Positions 1-7,484 of a stretch of 13,593 nt of DNA are shown here, piece by piece. Below the pieces are notes generated by a model. That model made no database searches. It was not told where the DNA came from and saw nothing but the letters and a program-made list of their open reading frames with translations. Each line of letters begins with the position of its first letter. Position 1 is the stretch's first letter. The stretch is taken from contig JBILJV010000060.1 in assembly GCA_044377005.1 (NCBI GenBank), forward strand, positions 1 through 13,593. Reading direction: 5' to 3'. This DNA comes from JABMMZ01 sp044377005. Its GTDB lineage: Bacteria > Bacteroidota > Bacteroidia > NS11-12g > UBA955. The translations under genes and the position numbers were made by a program.

Positions 1-485
1 AAAGATTTAAAAAATTCTTTAGTGAATATGGTAGAGAATTAGAGCTTTGGTTCGAACCAGGAAAATTCTTAGTGAGTGAATCAGGCTTTTTTCTTGTTAA
101 AACCAACGTTGTTAAACAAACTACAAGTACTATGTTTGCTGGTGTTGACAGTGGTTTGAATCACCTTATTAGACCCATGTTGTACGATGCTTACCATCAT
201 ATTGTTAATGTTAGCAATCCACAAGGTGTTGAACGTATATATGCGGTGGTTGGTTATATTTGTGAAACAGATACTTTTGGTTGGGACAGAAAATTAAATG
301 AAGTAAGAGAAGGTGATATTTTAGCCTTTCATAATGCTGGTGCTTATGGCTTTAGTATGGCAAGCAACTATAACTCTCGATTCAGACCTGCTGAAATCTT
401 AATATTAGAAGGAAAAGCACATTTAATCAGAAGAAGAGAAACTCTTGAGGATATTTTGAATACTCAGATAGAGGTTGTTATATAA
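1..485 (+). CDS. lysA: Diaminopimelate decarboxylase, C-terminal part (5' end outside window)
   Basis: PLP enzyme that decarboxylates meso-diaminopimelate to lysine in the cytoplasm, the last step of lysine synthesis. The reading frame is open from base 3, well before the first internal ATG at 72, so the gene enters from the left edge. Visible family signatures, in order: ELWFEPGKFLVSESG (the EPGR-type substrate-binding motif, with Lys for Arg), VDSGLNHLIRPMLYDAYH, the active-site Cys motif CETD, and AGAYGFSMASNYNSR with the conserved Tyr near the PLP. The catalytic Lys lies in the missing N-terminal part. The stop at 483-485 has no hairpin after it, and the next gene starts 12 nt downstream, so the two are probably cotranscribed. 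The last 165 nt are repeated at 1738-1902. The identification is secure. Confidence 0.95.
   Translation, partial: RFKKFFSEYGRELELWFEPGKFLVSESGFFLVKTNVVKQTTSTMFAGVDSGLNHLIRPMLYDAYHHIVNVSNPQGVERIYAVVGYICETDTFGWDRKLNEVREGDILAFHNAGAYGFSMASNYNSRFRPAEILILEGKAHLIRRRETLEDILNTQIEVVI
321..485 (+). repeat. lysA 3'-end repeat, copy 1 (within intact gene)
   Basis: The last 54 codons plus stop of lysA. Copy 2 is at 1738-1902 and aligns over 165 nt without gaps. By hand count there are 37 nucleotide differences (about 78 % identity). Of the 54 sense codons, 24 are identical, 20 differ synonymously and 10 change the residue. The excess of silent changes means both copies spent most of their divergence as parts of working lysA genes. 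Confidence 0.9.
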
Positions 486-497
486 TTCAAATATTAT

Positions 498-1724
498 ATG
501 TTAAATGTTTTAAGCTTTAAAAAAGTGTTTTTATTCATTTTTTTTATAGTTTCTTCTTTCAAAAATATAAATTGTCAGGTGCAAATTGGTCAAGATATAG
601 ATGGTAAATTGCAAGATGAAAAATTTGGCAGTTCTGTTTCTTTAAGTAAAGATGGTTTATCAATTGCAAGTTTTTCCTCTAATGAAAAATCTAATGTTAG
701 AGTTTACAAGTATCAAAACAATATATGGGCTCAACAAGGAAAAGATATTGGAATAAAAGGTGATAATAATTTAAACAAGTCAATTTCAATTAATGATGAT
801 GGTACAATTATAGCAATTGGTTCTCCCAATATCAATAATAAAGGGCAGGTAAAAGTATATAAAATGATTGATAGTAATTGGATACAGCTTGGAGAGGATA
901 TTAATGGCTTATTGGATTTTGATAATTTTGGTCATTCAGTTTCATTGAATGCAAGTGGTTTGACTTTAGCAGTTGGTTCTATAAATAGCCCAAATAGTTC
1001 TTTAAAAGGTGTTGTGAAAGTATTTAGTTTTATAAATAACATTTGGGTTCAACAAGGACAAGATATTGTTGGAAATTCAAATGATGATTGGTCTGGTTGG
1101 TCTGTTTCATTAAGTTCTAGTGGATTAATTTTGGCAATCGGATCAATAGGAAATGATGAAAACGCAAATAATGCAGGTCAAACAAAGGTTTTTTCGCTTA
1201 CAAATGGAATATGGTCACAATTGGGAAACAATATAAATGGTAAGTCCTCAAACGATCAGTTTGGTTGCTCAGTATCATTAAGCTCTGATGGGTTAACAAT
1301 AGCGATTGCAGCTTCAGGAAATGATGATAATGGAGATGAAGCAGGTCATGTGAAAATTTATAAGTTTATTAACAATTCTTGGGAACAATTAGGCAAAGAC
1401 ATAAAAGGTAATGAGGCTAAAGATTGGCTAGGTTGGTCAGTTAGCCTAAGTTCTGATGGATCAACAGTTGCTGTAGGAGCTCCAAGTTATATGAAGAAAA
1501 ATCCAGCAAATGGATATGCGAGGGTTTTTAAATTTATTAATAATTCATGGGAAAAGTTTGGTGTTGATATGAAAGGAGAATTTGAAGATGATTGGTTTGG
1601 TTTTTCTGTTTCATTAAGTGCTGATGGATCTATTTTGGCTGTTGGAGGACATTTTAATGATGGAAACGGAAGCGATTCAGGGCATGTTAGGGTTTTTAAA
1701 TTAAATATAAAAAATGATAAATAA
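498..1724 (+). CDS. Secreted seven-repeat beta-propeller-like protein
   Basis: Function unknown; probably a secreted or surface protein. Residues 1 to about 26 form a signal peptide (Lys-rich start, hydrophobic core, end at INC/Q). The rest is seven repeats of about 50-55 residues, each following a pattern like W-x-Q-x-G-x-D-I-x-G, then D-x-F/W-G-x-SVSLS-x-DG-x-x-x-AVG, then a D/N-rich loop and GHV+VFK. Seven such units would close one seven-bladed propeller of the FG-GAP or integrin-alpha-like kind. The fold is inferred from the repeat pattern, not proven. It ends directly after the last repeat, without the T9SS sorting domain that such Bacteroidota proteins often carry. It sits between two copies of the lysA end, so it was probably acquired by recombination, and its C-terminus may have been cut off at that junction. 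Confidence 0.8.
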   Translation: MLNVLSFKKVFLFIFFIVSSFKNINCQVQIGQDIDGKLQDEKFGSSVSLSKDGLSIASFSSNEKSNVRVYKYQNNIWAQQGKDIGIKGDNNLNKSISINDDGTIIAIGSPNINNKGQVKVYKMIDSNWIQLGEDINGLLDFDNFGHSVSLNASGLTLAVGSINSPNSSLKGVVKVFSFINNIWVQQGQDIVGNSNDDWSGWSVSLSSSGLILAIGSIGNDENANNAGQTKVFSLTNGIWSQLGNNINGKSSNDQFGCSVSLSSDGLTIAIAASGNDDNGDEAGHVKIYKFINNSWEQLGKDIKGNEAKDWLGWSVSLSSDGSTVAVGAPSYMKKNPANGYARVFKFINNSWEKFGVDMKGEFEDDWFGFSVSLSADGSILAVGGHFNDGNGSDSGHVRVFKLNIKNDK

Positions 1725-1737
1725 GGGTTATATTTTT

Positions 1738-1902
1738 CTAGCATTTCATAATGCAGGTGCTTATGGCATCTGTATGGCAAGTAATTATAATTCAAGATTT
1801 AGGCCTGCTGAAGTTTTAATATTAGACGGAAAAGCCCATTTGATTCGTAAAAGAGAAACAATAGAAGATATATTAAATAATCAAATAGAATTGGACTTTT
1901 AA
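1738..1902 (+). pseudogene. lysA: Headless second copy of the lysA C-terminus
   Basis: Encodes LAFHNAGAYG onward to the stop, matching the last 54 residues of the upstream lysA at 44 of 54 positions. Nothing recognisable as the other lysA domains precedes it. The sequence before it runs into the end of the propeller gene, whose stop is at 1722-1724. An ATG at 1714 would give a 62-residue ORF overlapping that gene by 11 nt, but such a peptide could not be a working decarboxylase. In the otherwise conserved AGAYGFSMASN segment, Phe-Ser is replaced by Ile-Cys, which may reflect relaxed selection. The original lysA terminator still follows it (1885-1917). This is best read as the end of the resident gene left behind when a donor lysA end plus the propeller gene recombined in. 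Confidence 0.85.
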
Positions 1903-1917
1903 TAAGTCCTATTCTAT
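1885..1917. terminator. Bidirectional hairpin terminator between convergent genes
   Basis: Inverted repeat with 14-bp arms (1885-1898 and 1904-1917), one mismatch and loop TTAAT. The GGACTT and AAGTCC inner arms are perfect. A T6 run follows on the + strand at 1923-1928, and the opposite side is A/T-rich. The stem contains the stop codon of the lysA remnant (1900-1902, partly in the loop) and the stop codon of the convergent gene (1909-1911), so one element probably ends both transcripts. Confidence 0.7.
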
Positions 1918-4900
1918 CAATATTTTTTGAGTGACTATTTGTTTTTGATTCGTAAGTCTTAAAAGATGTACCCCTTTTGGGAGTTTACTGAAATCTAAAA
2001 CATTGGTTTGACTGTTGTCAATTATTCTTTCTTCCAATTTTTGCCCATGCATTGTCCAGATTTGCACATTGCTTAAACCGCTCATTTGTACTGCCTTAAT
2101 TGTAAATATGCCATGATTTGGATTGGGGTAAATTTCTATTTGAATTGTATTTAATTCATTGACATATAGTTTATTGACTGTTATACAACTTGAGGTGTCT
2201 TTACAATTGTTTGTGATAATTTCAACCGCATATTCACCATTGATATTAGGTCGGAATGTTCTTGAGGTAGCCCCTTCAATTTTTTGCCATTTGGGTGAGC
2301 ACACATACCATTGATAATTAACTTGAGTTGCACTTGCTATTAATACAGTGTCTTCTGATAAAACAGTTATATTCGGTTTAATGATAGTGAGTTTAATAAT
2401 AATTAAACTGTCACATCCTAAGTGATTGGGAATTGTAACAGAAAATGAATCTGAATCGTAATGTGGATTTCCAATTGGATCAATGTAAATTCGACAACTT
2501 ATAGTATTAATTAAACTGGTGGAGTTCTTAATTCTTAAATTAATTTGTATCAAACTGTCACAACCTTTAGAATTCGGGATAACAACATTAAACGATTTGC
2601 TTTCTTGATGTAATGAACCATCGGGTGCAATGAAGGTATTGCAAACTGCTGTATCAATTCTACTTTTAGAATTTAAAATACTTAATTGTATGGTTATAAT
2701 ACTGTCGCAACCAAGATAATTGTTAACAATGGAGATATATTGTCCTGACGAGTCTATAGTTCTCCCATCTGGAGTAATATATGACTGACAAGCTTTAGTA
2801 ATTATTGAGCTATAACTTTTGGTTTTTATCGTAATTTGTAATTGAATAAAACTATCACAACCCCAATAGTTAGAAATGGTATCCCTATATAAACCTGATT
2901 TTTTGTAGATATATTTAGAACTAGGGGAAATAAAACTGTCACAACTACTTATAATAAGATTTGATTCAGTAGGAAGGCAAACAGAGGTAAGTTTACCGGA
3001 AGGTCTTCCGCTATTAATATAGTTGAAATCATAAGTTTTCTTTATGTTAGAACTGCTTAAATTAAATTCAAATAGTTGTCCTAAATCGAATTTTCCACCC
3101 AAGTTGGAAGTACTGTATATTTTGTTGTTTTGCCCAAGAGTTAATCTAGAACTTGAGCTAGGATAAATCAAAGTGTCAAAATGATGTATCGTTGATATCG
3201 AATCATTACTCAAATGGAAAGTGTAAAGCGTTCCTTTGTTATAATTTCCACCTTCAATTGTTAAACCTAACAAAATGTTATTATTGACTTCAATTAAACT
3301 TCCTGATGGGTGGTATCCAATAGTATTGTTATTAAAATCTAAAAGTTTACTTACAATTTGGTTTTGAATATCCACTTCAAACAATACACCAAAACCATCT
3401 TTTCCTCCTTGTGTTGTTACTCCATATAGCTTACCATTTGAAGCTCGAAAAAGTTCGCTGTTAGGTTCAAATCCCCAAATTGTGTCATCAAAATCTATTA
3501 TAGGGGTAAATTGTGAATTTCTTGGATTAAATTTAAATAGAGTTCCGAAGTCATTATTACCGCCAAATGATGTCATGCCATACAAGTTGTTGTCTTGAGC
3601 TAAGGTTAGTCCAGCAATTGGTTCAGCTCCAACAGTTGAGTAGTTGAAATCTGCTTTTTTTGCGGTTTGTAAAGTTTGAGGGTTGTATTCATAAATGGTG
3701 CCATCATTATTATTCCCTCCAAAACGAGCTACTCCCCAAACGCGATTTTGGAAATAGCAAAGTTGACCAGTTGGTTGAAAGCCAAGGGTAGTTGAAAATT
3801 CAGTTCTTTTGTAATAGAGATTGTTTTTGAGGTCATATTCAAACAAAGTGCCCATATTAGTAGACCCATTATTTTGATTGGTGCCGCCAAATAAAGTTGT
3901 TCCAAAAAGTGTAAAAGCGTACGGATTTAAAACAGCACTTTGTGGAGAATAGCCATTGTCAGATTGGTTTAAATGTTTCTTTACGTTAAATGTATTGTTG
4001 CTAATTGAATATTCAAATAATACCCCAGAATTATTTAATCCACCTCGGTTTGTAAGTCCGACTATTTTTTGGTTTGGCATTAAAACTACACTTCCAAATG
4101 GATTTCTACCATTATTACCATTAAAATTTACACGAACATTTAAATTAGAATTGTTGGTGTTGTATTCAAACAAAGTTCCTTGTGAATTACTTCCACCTTG
4201 AGAAGTGAGTCCATATAAAATACCATTTCCAGTGTGAACTAGTTTTCCAAAAGGATTTCGTCCATAGTTTGACCCATCAAAATCAATTTTCTTCACAAAA
4301 GAATCATTTTGAATATTGAATTCAAATAAGGTTCCAATATTATTACTACCTCCTAAAAAAGTCATACCATATAAAAGGCCATTAGGAGCTAACTCTAAAT
4401 CTCCATATGGATTACTACCTGAATTAGTGCCATTAAAATGGTATTTAACTTTAAAAGAATCTACACTAGGAGAATATTCAAAAATAATTCCGAAGTTATT
4501 TTGCCCTCCTTGGAACGTCATTCCGTACAATTTATTATTTATTAATTTTAAACTACCGAAGGGATTTCTTCCTGAGTTTGTTCCATCCAACTCAACTTTT
4601 GCTTTCAAGCTGTCCGTTGTCATGTTATATTCAAATAAAACTCCTGCATTGTATGTGCCACCTTGATAGGTTAAGCCATATAATTTGTTGTTAAGTAAAG
4701 AGACGCAGCCAAATGGATTCCTTCCATTAATTGGGCCATTAAAATGAGCTAAAATTTGATAAGAGTTATTGCTAATTGTGTATTCAAAGATTACACCATG
4801 GTTGAATTTGCCTCCAGCACTTGTTAGTCCATATAATTTACCATTATTAAAGATTAAACTACCTGTTGGGGTTATTCCATTAGCCTCAGAAAAATCGAAT

Positions 4901-5211
4901 CTTTTGATGTACGAATTAAGACTATCATTGTATTCAAATAAAACGCCGTTGTTGTATTTTCCTCCCGATGATGTAAGACCATAAAGCGTGTGATTGCCTA
5001 CATAGGTTAGATGAGTATAGCGAGGATTGGCACCAGAAACACCATCAAATAAATGAATATTGTTTAAGTTTTTTCCGTTAAAATCGGTTTTAAAAAGAGT
5101 TCCAAACTCATTACCACCATTTGATGTTACGCCGATAAGTCCAGGTTGGGCTTTTAAACTTGCAAATGTTAAAAAGTAAAAGAGAATAAATATGTTTTTT
5201 TTTAATATCAT
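1909..5211 (-). CDS. Secreted GloVer-repeat protein with T9SS type A sorting domain
   Basis: Large exported protein of 1100 residues; substrate or partner unknown. Residues 1 to about 21 are a signal peptide (ends LKAQ). There follow 14 repeats of about 50-60 residues with the core LYGLT-x-x-GG-x-x-x-x-G-x-LFEY, the hallmark of the GloVer tandem repeat (TIGR03803-type), which likely builds beta-propeller blades. Repeat 9 carries an insertion in its Gly-rich loop. Next come four repeats of about 43 residues, each starting with a Cys and containing GCDS, then an Ig-like segment with paired Cys residues. The C-terminus has YPNPNHGIF and ends in KGVHLLRL...KILIE, a type A T9SS sorting domain, so the protein should pass through the type IX system and be attached to or released from the surface. 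It is convergent with the lysA unit and divergent from the sulfur cluster; no functional link to either is visible. Confidence 0.88.
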   Translation of the reverse strand: MILKKNIFILFYFLTFASLKAQPGLIGVTSNGGNEFGTLFKTDFNGKNLNNIHLFDGVSGANPRYTHLTYVGNHTLYGLTSSGGKYNNGVLFEYNDSLNSYIKRFDFSEANGITPTGSLIFNNGKLYGLTSAGGKFNHGVIFEYTISNNSYQILAHFNGPINGRNPFGCVSLLNNKLYGLTYQGGTYNAGVLFEYNMTTDSLKAKVELDGTNSGRNPFGSLKLINNKLYGMTFQGGQNNFGIIFEYSPSVDSFKVKYHFNGTNSGSNPYGDLELAPNGLLYGMTFLGGSNNIGTLFEFNIQNDSFVKKIDFDGSNYGRNPFGKLVHTGNGILYGLTSQGGSNSQGTLFEYNTNNSNLNVRVNFNGNNGRNPFGSVVLMPNQKIVGLTNRGGLNNSGVLFEYSISNNTFNVKKHLNQSDNGYSPQSAVLNPYAFTLFGTTLFGGTNQNNGSTNMGTLFEYDLKNNLYYKRTEFSTTLGFQPTGQLCYFQNRVWGVARFGGNNNDGTIYEYNPQTLQTAKKADFNYSTVGAEPIAGLTLAQDNNLYGMTSFGGNNDFGTLFKFNPRNSQFTPIIDFDDTIWGFEPNSELFRASNGKLYGVTTQGGKDGFGVLFEVDIQNQIVSKLLDFNNNTIGYHPSGSLIEVNNNILLGLTIEGGNYNKGTLYTFHLSNDSISTIHHFDTLIYPSSSSRLTLGQNNKIYSTSNLGGKFDLGQLFEFNLSSSNIKKTYDFNYINSGRPSGKLTSVCLPTESNLIISSCDSFISPSSKYIYKKSGLYRDTISNYWGCDSFIQLQITIKTKSYSSIITKACQSYITPDGRTIDSSGQYISIVNNYLGCDSIITIQLSILNSKSRIDTAVCNTFIAPDGSLHQESKSFNVVIPNSKGCDSLIQINLRIKNSTSLINTISCRIYIDPIGNPHYDSDSFSVTIPNHLGCDSLIIIKLTIIKPNITVLSEDTVLIASATQVNYQWYVCSPKWQKIEGATSRTFRPNINGEYAVEIITNNCKDTSSCITVNKLYVNELNTIQIEIYPNPNHGIFTIKAVQMSGLSNVQIWTMHGQKLEERIIDNSQTNVLDFSKLPKGVHLLRLTNQKQIVTQKILIE

Positions 5212-5246
5212 TGTATTAAATTAAATGTTTTTATAAATTCAATTTG

Positions 5247-5277
5247 CTAAAATAATACAAGAATTTATTTTTTTCAA
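5247..5277 (-). promoter_or_regulatory. Candidate promoter of the GloVer-repeat gene
   Basis: On the minus strand a TTG (complement of 5275-5277) is separated by 20 nt from TATTTTAG (complement of 5247-5254). This matches the Bacteroidota sigma factor pattern TTG-N17-23-TAnnTTTG with one mismatch in the octamer. The region is so AT-rich that chance matches are likely, and no better candidate was seen in the 120-nt divergent spacer. Confidence 0.3.
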
Positions 5278-5289
5278 TTTTTTTATCAA

Positions 5290-5334
5290 TGTAATGTTTG
5301 TTACACAAATTTGGTTTAATAGAACTTAGTTTTG
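5290..5334 (+). promoter_or_regulatory. Crp/Fnr-type operator plus -7 octamer, unit 1
   Basis: TGTAATGTTTGTTACA (5290-5305) is a near-perfect palindrome of the form TGTAAC-N4-GTTACA. After exactly 21 nt comes TAGTTTTG (5327-5334), a full match to the Bacteroidota -7 element TAnnTTTG. No TTG lies 17-23 nt before the octamer, so the promoter lacks a normal -33 box. If transcription starts 4-5 nt after the octamer, the palindrome is centred at about -41.5, the class II activator position. The mRNA would then begin only a few bases before the ATG at 5341, that is, nearly leaderless. Confidence 0.65.
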
Positions 5335-5340
5335 CTCATT

Positions 5341-6138
5341 ATGGAAATTATAGGATATATAGCATCAATCTTAATTGGCGTCTCTTTAGGATTAATCGGT
5401 GGAGGGGGTAGTATTTTAACTGTTCCGGTTTTGGTTTATTTATTTGGGGTTAACCCCGTAGTCGCCACTGGATATTCATTGTTTATCGTTGGTATAACAA
5501 GTTCTGTTGGAACTTATTCTTACTTTAAAAAGGGTTTAGTAAATATTAAAACTGCCATTGTATTTGGTATTCCCTCAATTATAGCAGTGTTTTTAACTAG
5601 AGCTTATATTGTTCCTGCCATACCTTCAGAGGTATTTACCATTGGAAGTTTGGTGGTTACCAAAAGTATTTTAATGATGATCATATTTGCTGTTTTAATG
5701 ATAGCGGCTTCTTACAGTATGATTAAAAAAGACAAAGCAAAAAAAGAGGAAGAAGTAGGTAAACAATCTTTTAACTATCCAGTCATTTTAATAGAGGGTA
5801 TGGTTGTTGGTATTTTAACTGGTTTAGTAGGTGCAGGTGGTGGTTTTTTAATTATTCCTGCTTTAGTAGTGTTGAGTAAATTACCAATGAAAGAGGCTGT
5901 AGGAACATCATTAGTGATTATTGCAGCAAAATCTTTAATTGGATTTTTAGGTGAAGGTGCCGAAGTACAAGTTGATTGGACATTCTTAATGACGATATCT
6001 GCATTTGCAATAGTAGGTATCTTCTTAGGTACTTATTTGTCAAAGAAAATTGAAGGTGCTAAATTAAAGCCTGCTTTTGGTTGGTTTGTTTTAGTGATGG
6101 GGATTTACATTATCGTAAAAGAACTATTTATAAAATGA
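5341..6138 (+). CDS. TauE/SafE family sulfite/sulfur-anion exporter
   Basis: Inner-membrane permease of the TauE/SafE (DUF81) family, whose members export sulfite, sulfoacetate or related organosulfonate products. The 265-residue protein is hydrophobic throughout (about eight membrane segments) and carries the two family half-repeats: LIGGGGSILTVPVL near residue 20 and LVGAGGGFLIIPALVVL near residue 165. A short charged loop (KKDKAKKEEE) joins the halves. The start is taken at ATG 5341; an in-frame TTG at 5332 lies inside the predicted -7 octamer and is unlikely to be transcribed. It leads a two-gene unit and ends 7 nt before the SQR gene. The neighbourhood suggests that it removes sulfite or another oxidised sulfur anion made by the other enzymes; the substrate cannot be read from sequence. 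Confidence 0.88.
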   Translation: MEIIGYIASILIGVSLGLIGGGGSILTVPVLVYLFGVNPVVATGYSLFIVGITSSVGTYSYFKKGLVNIKTAIVFGIPSIIAVFLTRAYIVPAIPSEVFTIGSLVVTKSILMMIIFAVLMIAASYSMIKKDKAKKEEEVGKQSFNYPVILIEGMVVGILTGLVGAGGGFLIIPALVVLSKLPMKEAVGTSLVIIAAKSLIGFLGEGAEVQVDWTFLMTISAFAIVGIFLGTYLSKKIEGAKLKPAFGWFVLVMGIYIIVKELFIK

Positions 6139-6145
6139 AAATATC

Positions 6146-7420
6146 ATGAACAAGAAATTTCAAATCGTTATTATTGGTGCAGGGAACGCCGGCATTTCAG
6201 TAGCTGCCCAGTTACTTAGGAAAAACAGTGGTTTAAACATTGCTTTGATTGATCCTTCGGAATACCATTATTATCAGCCTGCCTATACTTTGGTTGCAGC
6301 AGGTGTGTTTGACATCAATAAAACAAAGAAATTTCAAAAAGATTATATTCCTCAAAACACTACTTGGATCAAAGATTCTGTAACAGAATTTAATCCAGAC
6401 AATAACAGTGTCGTTTGTGGAAATGGGGATGTAATTAGTTATGATATAATGATTGTTGCACCCGGAATTCAATTGGATTGGTCGAAAATTAAAGGTTCAA
6501 AAGAAGCCATTTTTAATAATCCTAAAGTTACATCAAATTATTTATTTGAATTGCCTACCAAAACATGGCAAATGATTCAAGACTTTAAAGGGGGTGTTGC
6601 AGTGTTTACCAATCCAAATACACCCATAAAATGTGGAGGAGCTCCTCATAAAATCATGTATTTGGCAGTAGATTATTGGAGAAAAAAAGGCATATTAGAC
6701 AAATGTCAAGTTCACTATATAAGTGGTGCAGGCGTTTTGTTTGGTATCAAAGAATATTTAGGTGCATTAGAGGAAACCGTTGCAGAAGGAAATATACACA
6801 CCCATTTTGGTTCCAATGTGGTTGAAATTAATTCAAGCAACAATACAGTCGTTTATGAAACTAAAGCCGATAAAGAAGTTTTAGATAATGAAGTTAAACA
6901 ATTTGGGGGTGCTTGTTATGGAATAACAGAACAAGCAAACGAGCAAGTGAAAAAAGTAGAAATAACTTTTGATTTTTGCCATGTAGTACCTCCACAATCT
7001 GCTCCCGATTTTGTAAAAAATAGTGTATTGGCAGACCCTCAGAATCCTCAAGGTTATGTTGAAGTGGATATGCACACTTTGCAACACAGTAGATATAAAA
7101 ATGTTTTTTCTTTAGGGGATGTTATAAATGCCCCATGCAGTAAAACGGGCGCAGCTATTAGAAAACAAGCGCCTGTTTTGGTTGAAAATATATTGAGTTA
7201 TTTAAAGAATGAAGCATTATTAGCTAAGTATTCAGGATACAGTGCTTGTCCAATCCCAACAAAATATGGTAGATTATTATTGGCTGAATTTGATTATACA
7301 AATAAACCTGCAATGTCATTTCCTATTAACCAAACCAAACCTTGGTGGGTGATGTGGATATTGAAATTAAAGATATTGCCATGGCTTTATTGGCATAAAA
7401 TTTTAAAAGGAACCGCTTAG
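6146..7420 (+). CDS. sqr: Sulfide:quinone oxidoreductase-like flavoprotein (type II-like)
   Basis: FAD-dependent peripheral membrane enzyme expected to oxidise sulfide to persulfide or polysulfide and pass electrons to quinone. The N-terminal dinucleotide-binding loop is GAGNAG (residues 11-16). HYYQPAYTLVAAG (41-53) is typical of SQR. The first redox Cys is C163 in IKCGGAPHKIMYL. The second FAD motif is SLGDVINAPCSKTGAAIRKQ, with a Cys at 331. The C-terminus (LLLAEFDY, then PWLYWHKIL) strongly resembles the membrane-binding tail of human-type SQOR. Other Cys residues are at 91, 187, 257, 278 and 368. The usual partner Cys in type II enzymes follows GD directly; here that residue is Val326 and the nearest Cys is five residues later. 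The gene follows the TauE/SafE gene by 7 nt and is likely cotranscribed with it. Flavocytochrome-c-like or other persulfide oxidoreductase activity is the alternative. Confidence 0.85.
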   Translation: MNKKFQIVIIGAGNAGISVAAQLLRKNSGLNIALIDPSEYHYYQPAYTLVAAGVFDINKTKKFQKDYIPQNTTWIKDSVTEFNPDNNSVVCGNGDVISYDIMIVAPGIQLDWSKIKGSKEAIFNNPKVTSNYLFELPTKTWQMIQDFKGGVAVFTNPNTPIKCGGAPHKIMYLAVDYWRKKGILDKCQVHYISGAGVLFGIKEYLGALEETVAEGNIHTHFGSNVVEINSSNNTVVYETKADKEVLDNEVKQFGGACYGITEQANEQVKKVEITFDFCHVVPPQSAPDFVKNSVLADPQNPQGYVEVDMHTLQHSRYKNVFSLGDVINAPCSKTGAAIRKQAPVLVENILSYLKNEALLAKYSGYSACPIPTKYGRLLLAEFDYTNKPAMSFPINQTKPWWVMWILKLKILPWLYWHKILKGTA

Positions 7421-7465
7421 TGTAACAAAAGTGACTAAACAAAAGTGACGAACATCATATTTTTG
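7421..7465 (+). promoter_or_regulatory. Crp/Fnr-type operator plus -7 octamer, unit 2
   Basis: TGTAACAAAAGTGACT (7421-7436) matches TGTAAC-N4-GTTACA with two mismatches in the right half. The spacer to TATTTTTG (7458-7465), a full TAnnTTTG match, is again exactly 21 nt. No TTG is present in the -33 window. It begins directly after the SQR stop codon, and the ATG of the next gene is 20 nt downstream of the octamer. This marks a separate transcription start for the 7485-11778 unit. Confidence 0.65.
7424..7449 (+). repeat. Tandem AACAAAAGTGAC pair overlapping the operator
   Basis: The 12-mer AACAAAAGTGAC occurs at 7424-7435 and again at 7438-7449, a period of 14 nt. The first copy is part of the operator of unit 2. 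The second lies between operator and -7 octamer and could be a second, weaker binding site or a half-site array. The other two operators have no such second copy. Confidence 0.6.
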
Positions 7466-7484
7466 CATTAATAAATTAGAAGAA

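Noticed and set aside
72..485. A separate 137-residue ORF beginning at an internal start
   Set aside because: The frame is open to the left edge and encodes conserved lysA motifs before position 72, so it is the end of a longer gene.
1487..1795. Minus-strand ORF of 102 residues across the propeller end and lysA remnant
   Set aside because: It is antisense to the well-supported repeat protein, spans the recombination junction, and shows no signal or family motif.
1714..1902. A 62-residue functional small protein from the lysA remnant
   Set aside because: Its sequence is a lysA C-terminus lacking all catalytic parts and its ATG lies within the propeller ORF; no separate ribosome-binding or promoter signal was seen.
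3956..4984. Three + strand ORFs opposite the GloVer gene (3956-4201, 4316-4666, 4769-4984)
   Set aside because: They lie antisense to the repeat region and repeat the same Pro/Asn-rich pattern, so they are mirror images of the repeats, not genes.
5332..5340. TTG start for the TauE/SafE gene
   Set aside because: It overlaps the predicted -7 octamer; ATG 5341 gives the family-typical N-terminus.
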